Source: Flagellimonas ochracea
GTDB lineage: Bacteria > Bacteroidota > Bacteroidia > Flavobacteriales > Flavobacteriaceae
Length of the DNA: 64,000 nt
Direction: 5' to 3'
Assembly: GCF_009903685.1 (NCBI RefSeq)
Contig: NZ_JAAABI010000002.1
Location: 558,001-622,000, forward strand
In this document: positions 57,217 to 64,000 of the stretch, piece by piece
Layout: each line of letters starts with the position of its first letter
How positions within the stretch are numbered: position 1 is the first letter of the stretch
The notes under the pieces: model-generated
The model's database searches: none
The model's input: only the letters and a program-made list of their open reading frames with translations
What the model was told of the DNA's origin: nothing
Program-made: the position numbers and the translations under genes

Positions 57217-57801
57217 TTAAGAAAGCTTTCGGGCAAGATTTTTTCGAAGGACGCTTAGGTGTTCTGGTGTTATTCCCAAATAAGAGGCAATCATATATTG
57301 TGGAATCTGTTGTTCCATTACACGATACCTTTGTATAAATTCAGTATAACGCTCTTCAGCGGTTTGACTCATAGTGTTGATGGTTCTTTCTTGAAGTGCC
57401 ACATATCCATTCTGAGTTTTAATTCTGAAAAATCGATCCATCATATGGACTTGGTCAAACAGGGTGTTAAGTTGGTCCCTGTAGATTTGCAAAATAATAC
57501 TATCAGTAATTGCCTGAATGAAGAATTTGGCTGGCTTTTGTGTAAGATAGGCGTATAGGTCATTCACCCACCAAACTTTGATTCCAAATTGAAGAATATG
57601 TTCCTTCCCGGTTTCATCGATATTGTATAGCTTGATGCATCCTTTTGCTATAAATCGCATATGGTTTGATGGTTCTCCTGCTCGAAGCAAAAACTCTTTT
57701 TTCTTTAGCTTAACGGATCTAAAAGCAGCTTTAATAAGTATAACATCCTCTTTGGTTAGGGGGACGAGATTGCTAATATTATGGATTAAGGGGTCATACA
57801 T
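57217..57801 (-). CDS. Crp/Fnr-family regulator
   Basis: The 194-residue protein has an N-terminal cyclic-nucleotide-binding fold (FLLRAGEPSNHMRFIAKGCI, in part) and a C-terminal helix-turn-helix (QYMIASYLGITPEHLSVLRK). It lacks the cysteines of Fnr-type Fe-S sensors. It is the first gene of the five-gene minus-strand operon and is presumably its regulator. Start: ATG at 57801. A TATATTTG -7 element lies upstream near 57891-57884, in the segment shared with the TonB duplicate. Confidence 0.85.
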   Translation of the reverse strand: MYDPLIHNISNLVPLTKEDVILIKAAFRSVKLKKKEFLLRAGEPSNHMRFIAKGCIKLYNIDETGKEHILQFGIKVWWVNDLYAYLTQKPAKFFIQAITDSIILQIYRDQLNTLFDQVHMMDRFFRIKTQNGYVALQERTINTMSQTAEERYTEFIQRYRVMEQQIPQYMIASYLGITPEHLSVLRKNLARKLS

Positions 57802-57940
57802 CAATAATCAGCTAATCATTTTTATAAGTCGAAATATAATTTTGTTTGCACGCGTGTACGACTAAGTTACATTGATGTAAAATACATTTATATACCTCAA
57901 ATATAGCGGATAAACGTTAAATTTTGTACGATTTAACCGT

Positions 57941-60019
57941 TTACAGACGATACTGCAATCGTATTCCCCCATAGTAGTTTCGGGCATTGCCTGGGTAAAA
58001 ATAGCGTGGTTCACTGCCCCCAAACCCTACTGCATTGATCAACACGGATTGGGCAAAACGGGTGTTAAAAAGGTTGTTGACCCCCACGTTTACACCGAGG
58101 GAAAAACGGTTGGCTGCAGGGATACCGTAGCTTAGTCGGGCGTTGAACACATTAAAGGCTTCACTGCGCAGTGTGTTGGCATCGGTCAAGGGGATGTCGT
58201 CCACAAACAAATGGGTGAGGTTGGCCCGAAACCCCTGCTTGTGCACCACATCAATCCCCGAACTGATGCGGTGTTTGGGCACCCCGGTCAACGGATTTCC
58301 CGAAAAGTCGTTGTCGCCGTCCACAAAATCCACAAATTTATGGTCATTTAGTGTATAGCTGACATACGGTGCAATAACCAATGTTTTATCCACCAACAGT
58401 CGATATTTTGCATCCAGTTCCAAACCTTGGTGGCGGGTTTCTCCGGCATTTCGCCCAACAAACTGGTCTTCGCCCACTCGTTGGGCCACCAACAAATTTT
58501 GGATGTCCATACGGTAGAGCGTGGCCGCCACCCGCAACTTTCGGTTTAAGAAATTGAAGATACTACCTAGTTCGTAACTGGTTCCGGTCTCTTGGGCAAT
58601 ATCTGGATTGATGATGCCGTCCGGAGTCAAGGTCTCCTCCAGACTGGGGCTGGAAAACCCACGGCTTATATTGGCGTGGAGTTGTCCTTGGTCAAACATG
58701 TAGCGCAGTCCAAAGCTGGGTAGCACAATGGGATCAAAATCACGTTCTGCTGAGGTATTTTCGGGTCCTGTGTTGAACAAATCCCGAAAATCATAGTCCG
58801 TTTTGTTGACATTGAGTCCCAACTGGGCTGAAAATTTGGAAGACAAGGGATAGGTAATCGTACCGAACAGGTTCAGCTGGGTCCGGAACTCCTTGTTATC
58901 ACTGATTTGGTCCCCTTTAAAACTGCCATCCCCATCCCGGTCCCGAAATAAGTTCCTAAAGGTGCTCCATTCGTATTCGTCCTTGTAGAGTTCCCCACCT
59001 AGGGTATAATTGGCCTGTCCCCAGTCACCGTTGAACACACTTCGCATCCCAAAGCCATTGGTGAATTCTTCCAGAATATTGAACGGCCGGGGTTCGTCAT
59101 GGTCCAGATAGGTATAAAAAACGCTGGTGGTGTTTTTCAGTTTGTTGGATAGCTCATAATGATGGTACACCCCCGCCAAGGTGTATCTATTGGCCTCAAA
59201 GCCCCTTGCGGCCAACCAGTTGGCGGCAGCCCTCCGCGGGTCTTCACGAAAATCCGTAGCGCTGATGGAACTGGGTATTTGTGCGGTATAATCGATATAG
59301 TTCAGCAAAAACCCCAAGGTGCTTTTGGAGCTTAGGGCGACATGGGAATTCACCAGAAGTCCATCACGGACAAAGCGGTTGTTCTGTCGGAAGCCATCAG
59401 TTTCCAAATGATTGTAACTTACCTTGATGCCAAACTTCTTTTCTTGATGGCTAAACGAAAGGTTGTTTTTGAACATATTGAAAGAACCCACCGTAAAATT
59501 GTTCACAAATCGTGTGCTGCCCTCTGGGGCCAGTTTGGTGTTCAGCAGAATCGCGCCGCCCAAATTGGCACCGTAAGCAGTGCCTTTGGGCCCTTTGATG
59601 ACCTCAAGGGAACCCAAATTTTCCAAATCGAACGCTTCAATGGTGGAAAAACCCGTGCCATTGGTCACGGGAATGCCATTGAAATAGAGACGGAGCTTGT
59701 CCGTTCCGAAAGGAGTCCGCGCTCCCACCCCTCGAATGGTGATTCGGTTGGTATTCAGTGCGCCGGAAAGCACATAAATCCCAGAAATCTGATTGATGGC
59801 GGAAGGAATGTCCGTTGGGTTGAACCGCTCAAAAGTCTGGGTGTTTATGGTCGAAGAGGCTGTGATGCCCGTTGCTTTTTTGGGAGTGATTTCTTCCAAA
59901 AGGATGATTTCATCCAATTGGGTGATGGAATCTTGTTGGGTTTGTTGTGCCAAAGCGACATTGCCCGAGAGCAGAAGAAGTAAAAATCCTAAAAGCGAAC
60001 GGAGGTTGGATTCAGGCAT
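57941..60019 (-). CDS. TonB-dependent siderophore-type receptor
   Basis: The 692-residue precursor has a signal peptide ending LAQQ, a plug domain with ITIRGVGARTPFGTDKLRLY (about 98-117), the GTAYGANLGGAILL TonB-receptor plug end, and a barrel ending GIRLQYRL. It lacks the carboxypeptidase-regulatory-like domain of the other receptors here, as usual for FecA-like iron receptors. Start: ATG at 60019 (a TTG at 60028 is less likely). Its 3' end has a truncated copy at 54053-54315. It follows the Gfo/Idh gene nine bases upstream. Confidence 0.88.
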   Translation of the reverse strand: MPESNLRSLLGFLLLLLSGNVALAQQTQQDSITQLDEIILLEEITPKKATGITASSTINTQTFERFNPTDIPSAINQISGIYVLSGALNTNRITIRGVGARTPFGTDKLRLYFNGIPVTNGTGFSTIEAFDLENLGSLEVIKGPKGTAYGANLGGAILLNTKLAPEGSTRFVNNFTVGSFNMFKNNLSFSHQEKKFGIKVSYNHLETDGFRQNNRFVRDGLLVNSHVALSSKSTLGFLLNYIDYTAQIPSSISATDFREDPRRAAANWLAARGFEANRYTLAGVYHHYELSNKLKNTTSVFYTYLDHDEPRPFNILEEFTNGFGMRSVFNGDWGQANYTLGGELYKDEYEWSTFRNLFRDRDGDGSFKGDQISDNKEFRTQLNLFGTITYPLSSKFSAQLGLNVNKTDYDFRDLFNTGPENTSAERDFDPIVLPSFGLRYMFDQGQLHANISRGFSSPSLEETLTPDGIINPDIAQETGTSYELGSIFNFLNRKLRVAATLYRMDIQNLLVAQRVGEDQFVGRNAGETRHQGLELDAKYRLLVDKTLVIAPYVSYTLNDHKFVDFVDGDNDFSGNPLTGVPKHRISSGIDVVHKQGFRANLTHLFVDDIPLTDANTLRSEAFNVFNARLSYGIPAANRFSLGVNVGVNNLFNTRFAQSVLINAVGFGGSEPRYFYPGNARNYYGGIRLQYRL

Positions 60020-60028
60020 GGGGAACAA

Positions 60029-61135
60029 TTATTTTTTAAGGCTGATGGTCTTCCCTTTCTGGGCACTTTTTCGGGCTGCATCCAAAATCTCCATGACGGT
60101 CATGTTGTTTTCCAAAGCCGATAAGTCAGTCGGGGCTAAGGTTTTTTTGCCTCGAACCACCGCAGCAAGCAGCGAAAAAGGGTCATTGTAGGGTGCGGGT
60201 CGCTCCTCCAGAGTAAGTTGCTCCTCATGGAAGCCATCGTAACCTTCAGCTATGCGCACACGAAGTGTGTTTCGATTGTCCGCATAGATGGCCCCGGTTA
60301 GACCATAGAGTTCCATATCCTTTCTGCCAATGGGCCAGTTCCAAGAGGCCTGGACAATCGCTTGGCAATCATCATAAGCCAAAATCAGGGTTGCTTCATC
60401 ATCCACTTTGGGATTGTTTTCCGACTGAAATTGTTGCGTAATGGCTGTTACAGCATTAGGTTTTTTGCCCTTTTTCAACCAAGTCATCAAGTTGGCGCCA
60501 TAGCAGCCAAAGTCGGTGATGGCACCACCACCGTTTTGCACCGGGTCCTGTAGCCAGTCCAGAAACTCTTGGTTGACACCTATTTTGACCGGTCCCCGGT
60601 GTCCATCACGAACGATAACTTTTCGCAAATCGCCTATTTTGTCCGCTTCCAACAATTTTTTCGCTTCGTGATTGGAAGGGTACCAGGTAGTTTCATAATT
60701 GGTAAGTAGATGAATGTTGTGTTTTTCGGCTAGGGCCTTCATTTGTTTGGCATGGCCCATGTTCACAGTTAAAGGTTTTTCCACCATCACATGGATGCCC
60801 TTGGGAGCGCAGGTCACCACCACTTCCAAATGTTCATAAATAGTTCCGAAGGCGGTTACGGCTTCGGGTTTTGTGACTGTAATCATTTCTTCCAGGGAAT
60901 CGTAGACCAAGTCCATAGAAAAACCGTGTTGGTCCGCATAGCGTTGGGCCAGTTCTCGGTTGGATTCGGCAATGCCCACAATTTCGATATCTCCAATATC
61001 CTCCCGACCCAAAATCCAGTGTACGTGGGTATGGGTGAGTCCCGCAACACCAATTTTAAGGGGTTTTTCTTGGGCGTTTGTTGTTGGGATTGTCATAAGG
61101 GTACAGAAAAGCAAGGAAAATGTGATACGGAGCAT
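60029..61135 (-). CDS. Exported Gfo/Idh/MocA-family oxidoreductase
   Basis: The 368-residue product has a signal peptide (TTNAQ), a Rossmann NAD(P)-binding start (LKIGVAGLTHTHVHW, about 25-39), the EKPLTVNMGHAKQM motif with the catalytic Lys (about 117-130), and a C-terminal alpha/beta domain. An exported member of this family would need periplasmic NAD(P) or use Tat export; the signal is Sec-like, so location is uncertain. It is the first gene of the receptor operon. Substrate (sugar or sugar derivative) is unknown. Confidence 0.8.
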   Translation of the reverse strand: MLRITFSLLFCTLMTIPTTNAQEKPLKIGVAGLTHTHVHWILGREDIGDIEIVGIAESNRELAQRYADQHGFSMDLVYDSLEEMITVTKPEAVTAFGTIYEHLEVVVTCAPKGIHVMVEKPLTVNMGHAKQMKALAEKHNIHLLTNYETTWYPSNHEAKKLLEADKIGDLRKVIVRDGHRGPVKIGVNQEFLDWLQDPVQNGGGAITDFGCYGANLMTWLKKGKKPNAVTAITQQFQSENNPKVDDEATLILAYDDCQAIVQASWNWPIGRKDMELYGLTGAIYADNRNTLRVRIAEGYDGFHEEQLTLEERPAPYNDPFSLLAAVVRGKKTLAPTDLSALENNMTVMEILDAARKSAQKGKTISLKK

Positions 61136-61164
61136 GATTGATGAATTGCCTATAAAAGTAATAA

Positions 61165-61317
61165 CTAATTGGTTATTGCACCTAAGAATGCCTCCGTGGT
61201 TTTTATAGTGGCGAATTCATCTTTCAGATTGGCCAAAGCCGCCTTGATGGAAACGCCAACTTTCAAAAATATTGACCAACGCAGATGCGATTTACTTTGA
61301 ACTGGATTTGTCAATAT
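61165..61317 (-). pseudogene. Possible 3' remnant of a gene upstream of the Gfo/Idh gene
   Basis: A minus-strand open frame of 50 codons without any ATG or other good start ends in TAG at 61165-61167. Its translation ends SIKAALANLKDEFATIKTTE and a few more residues, which looks like a coding tail with good codon use. It is cut off by an in-frame TGA at 61318. I do not recognise the protein. It could be the leftover end of a gene lost by deletion. Confidence 0.3.
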
Positions 61318-61951
61318 TCAGAAACCAATAATAATTGAAAAGTTTTTTACAAATTCCTACCATCAGTATTTGTTTTAGTAGCATCAAATGCGTACGGGGT
61401 TATGCTACGTAAAAGACAAAGCTTAAGAATGAACATGGCAGGTTTTCTATTCAAACACCACTTACCTTGACTTCAATAATGGGCTCTGAATATTAGCTTA
61501 ACTACTTTTCTTCCCCTAGTGACCTATTCTTATTTCCAGAAATTCAATCTTTGCAGCTTTTCCAAGGGCTTATTAAATTCAACAATGAGATGGCCAAAGT
61601 ATAAGTTGCCCCATAATGCAATTGCATATCCTGTACTTGCAAATGGACTATGCCCTCAATTTAATCTAGAATTCAAATCAAAATTCATAGTTTACGCTAA
61701 ACCTTGTGAAATTTTAAAAGTTCATTAGTGGCCTGAATACATAATACCATCTATTTTGTAAGTTAACGTTTACAGGGACAATCATTTTCTGTGCATTTCG
61801 ATTCAAGAATATCTTAAAATCGGTTACAAATTGTATTTTTAATAACAGTGATTTTACAAGAAAAAAAATTGTAGAGTCTGAAAAAGAGAGAATAATGGTT
61901 AATTAAGAAGACTTTTTAGTCATTACTTTCTCCATTGTCTTCAAAAAATCT
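61318..61951. other. AT-rich gene-free stretch upstream of the kinase gene
   Basis: This stretch of about 630 bases has no convincing gene on either strand. A weak 69-codon frame at 61519-61728 has poor composition and no motif. Base composition is visibly more AT-rich than the neighbouring genes. It may hold the kinase promoter in its last 100 bases; I found no clear box. Confidence 0.5.
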
Positions 61952-63925
61952 TTGTTTCTTAAAATAGGAAAGCATTCTTTGGCCATTCAAACTGACCCGA
62001 CTTTGATACTGAACACGTTACAGAAGCAAATTGCCGGTTTTTGGGCAAGCCCGAACACAACGTTTTTTATAAGACGTTTTGTCTTCTTCTTATGTGGTCT
62101 TTGGGTTCTTTTTGGAACTAGTATAGAAGCTCTTGCCCAAAGCATTCCCGAACGCAAAACCAAAAAGGTTCCTTTTACCATTTTTGAAACAGACAATGAA
62201 GAAATCAATATACATGATTTACTTAAATCTGATGAGCTTTTTGTCTCTGTGGATCAAATGCCAAAACGCAGTGATCCCGATAAGATATATTGGGTAAAAC
62301 TTGATTTTTTAAATGAATCGGACACTCTGAGAACCCAAGATACCTGGTACCTCAGATCAGGCATATCCTTTTCTTTCGCAAAATTATTGTATTCTGATGA
62401 AGACAAGCTTAAAGAAAAGGACTTTGGCATATTTGATACCTCCAAAAACAAGACGAGTAGTTTGAATTTTCTTGGTATCGACTTTCAACCTAGCAATCTG
62501 ATTGAAGGAAAATATTTGTATTTGAAGATACGGCCATTACGTAGATTTTCTGAAATCGACACCTGGAGTTTTGGATATCTATCGGAAGGCAGTCATAAAT
62601 TCTATACTGATTACTATGACTTTAACGATCTGCAAAGATGGTTTCCTCCCTATCTTTTCAGTGGTGCGTGCACTATCTTATTTTTGATATTCTTGGTCAT
62701 TTACTTCAACACTGGAAAATTAGAATTTCTCTACTATGCTCTTTATATAATGTTTTCCTCTATCTACCTTACCTGGTCTATGATTCCAATTCCTGGACTT
62801 CGCAATATTCTCTATTCGTATGATGGACACTGGTTGGGAATGATTTCGCAAGTTTTTATCAATCTTTTTTACGTGTTGTTTATAGCCTATTATTTGGAAA
62901 CCAAGAGAAATTACCCAAAGTTGCATAAGTTCATTCTAATAACCTTTACAACTCTTGTAGTTGTAATAGCTTCCCATGCCATCGCCTATTTTTTTTTAAG
63001 GAAACACTCTTTACACCTTCACATTCTGAATCTTCAGCGCTATTTTATGACGGCGTTTGCGTTATTTGGAATGGTCTATTTATTACGTAAAACAAAGGAT
63101 AGGTTGACTTTGTTCATTGTTTTTGGTTCATTTGCGTATTTATGTGGTGCGCTCTTGTTAATGGTCTCCAAAAACCGTTTTTATATGATAGGCGGTGTGA
63201 GTCTTGAAATCATAATTTTTTCTTTGGGTCTTGCTTACAAAATCAAAAAAGAATACGAAGCTCGACTTAAGCTTCAAGAAGAGGTGTCGTTAAAGGAAAT
63301 CAGTGCTCTTAGAGCCCAGATGAATCCGCATTTTATTTTCAACTCCCTCAACTCCATTCAGCATTTGATTTTGACCGACAATAAAAAGGCAGCTTTACAG
63401 TATCTGACCAAGTTCGGAAAACTCACCCGACAGGTGCTGGATAACTCCATTGAGGCCCAAGTATCCCTCTCTGATGAAATACGCCTGCTCAATTCTTATC
63501 TTGAACTTGAATCACTACGTTTTGAAAATGGGTTTAAGTATAAGGTGGAAGTTGATGAAAATTTAGATACCGATGACATTGAAATTCCTCTGCTTTTGGT
63601 TCAACCTTTTGTTGAAAATGCCATACTGCATGGACTTCTCCCAAAAAAAGATGGAGAAAAAATACTTCGTGTTATTTTTAAAAAAAATGAAGAAAATGTA
63701 ATCTGTGAGGTTGACGATTCGGGTATAGGAAGAACGGCTTCCCAGAATTTGAACAAGATAGCAAACAAAGAGAGAAAGTCGCATGGCCTAAAAATATCCG
63801 AGAAACGACTTCAGCTAATTTCATCAGAAACATCTGGCGAAAATCGCATAGAGATTGTTGACAAGTATGATTCGGAGGGGAATGCAGCCGGGACCAAAGT
63901 CATCATAAAAATTCAAGCAGCATAA
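61952..63925 (+). CDS. LytS-type sensor histidine kinase with 7TM-DISM domain
   Basis: The 657-residue product has a periplasmic 7TMR-DISMED2-like domain (about 75-210), seven transmembrane helices (about 225-420) and a His_kinase module with the phosphoacceptor segment RAQMNPHFIFNSLNSIQ (about 451-467), then an HATPase with VENAILHG (N box) and DDSGIGR (G1 box). Such kinases usually pair with a LytTR response regulator encoded nearby, probably beyond base 64000. Start is uncertain: no ATG exists in a sensible position. TTG at 61952 is used. An in-frame ATG at 61895 is followed by TAA after three codons. Confidence 0.8.
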   Translation: MFLKIGKHSLAIQTDPTLILNTLQKQIAGFWASPNTTFFIRRFVFFLCGLWVLFGTSIEALAQSIPERKTKKVPFTIFETDNEEINIHDLLKSDELFVSVDQMPKRSDPDKIYWVKLDFLNESDTLRTQDTWYLRSGISFSFAKLLYSDEDKLKEKDFGIFDTSKNKTSSLNFLGIDFQPSNLIEGKYLYLKIRPLRRFSEIDTWSFGYLSEGSHKFYTDYYDFNDLQRWFPPYLFSGACTILFLIFLVIYFNTGKLEFLYYALYIMFSSIYLTWSMIPIPGLRNILYSYDGHWLGMISQVFINLFYVLFIAYYLETKRNYPKLHKFILITFTTLVVVIASHAIAYFFLRKHSLHLHILNLQRYFMTAFALFGMVYLLRKTKDRLTLFIVFGSFAYLCGALLLMVSKNRFYMIGGVSLEIIIFSLGLAYKIKKEYEARLKLQEEVSLKEISALRAQMNPHFIFNSLNSIQHLILTDNKKAALQYLTKFGKLTRQVLDNSIEAQVSLSDEIRLLNSYLELESLRFENGFKYKVEVDENLDTDDIEIPLLLVQPFVENAILHGLLPKKDGEKILRVIFKKNEENVICEVDDSGIGRTASQNLNKIANKERKSHGLKISEKRLQLISSETSGENRIEIVDKYDSEGNAAGTKVIIKIQAA

Positions 63926-64000
63926 GAATATACTATGCTATGGTTTTAAAAGCCGTAGTTTTTAGAAAACGAGAAAGACAGCAGAGCGGCCCCTATAACT

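Noticed and set aside
61519-61728. 69-codon frame in the AT-rich gap
   Set aside because: No motif, no ribosome-site or promoter support, and composition like non-coding DNA.

Overview
The window looks like a chromosome segment of a marine-type flavobacterium (Bacteroidota, Flavobacteriaceae; a Muricauda/Allomuricauda-like genus is an inference I cannot confirm). The reasons are moderate GC, several TonB-dependent receptors with N-terminal carboxypeptidase-regulatory-like domains, many small lipoproteins, a DksA-type protein and a RecO without zinc cysteines, and promoters resembling the Bacteroidota -7 element TAnnTTTG. No rRNA, tRNA, transposase, integrase or CRISPR array was recognised.

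Region 1 (1-8.7 kb): the 5' part of a PLP-dependent decarboxylase and its ArsR-type regulator with a 9-bp palindromic operator candidate; two envelope proteins; a Cys/Met PLP enzyme; NADP-type glutamate dehydrogenase; recO; a heme-type TonB receptor; a helical lipoprotein. Region 2 (8.8-24 kb): housekeeping genes, namely ileS, a DksA-like regulator, lspA, 5-formyl-THF cyclo-ligase, uvrC, a patatin/Omp85 fusion, and a run DUF3108-kynA-M23 peptidase-pgi. Two intergenic stretches (14.5-14.9 kb and 19.0-19.2 kb) carry RNA-like structure. Region 3 (24-34 kb): two large TonB receptors, a secreted endonuclease/exonuclease/phosphatase-family protein divergent from the second receptor, and a DUF5689/lamin-tail lipoprotein, together a candidate extracellular nucleic-acid use locus.

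Region 4 (34-46 kb): SYLF and DinB proteins, katG followed by an ankyrin protein and an omega-amidase, an Ig-like lipoprotein, comF, a coiled-coil membrane protein, and glyS and fhs overlapping at their stop codons. Region 5 (46-52 kb, minus strand): a DUF1579-like protein, a retropepsin-PDZ protein, an AraC membrane regulator and a large BNR-repeat protein.

Region 6 (52-62 kb) is the accessory part. It has small orphan genes. One lies inside a perfect 14-bp inverted repeat and next to an attC-like imperfect inverted repeat. Beside it is a decayed 3' copy of a TonB receptor gene, about 3.9 kb from the intact gene. Between the two copies sits a five-gene operon (Crp-type regulator, secreted cyclase/amidohydrolase, DMT membrane protein, GNAT, nitroreductase), so the operon seems to have been inserted next to the receptor. 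A Gfo/Idh/MocA oxidoreductase, another gene remnant and an AT-rich 600-bp stretch follow. The window ends with a LytS-type histidine kinase that has no ATG start.
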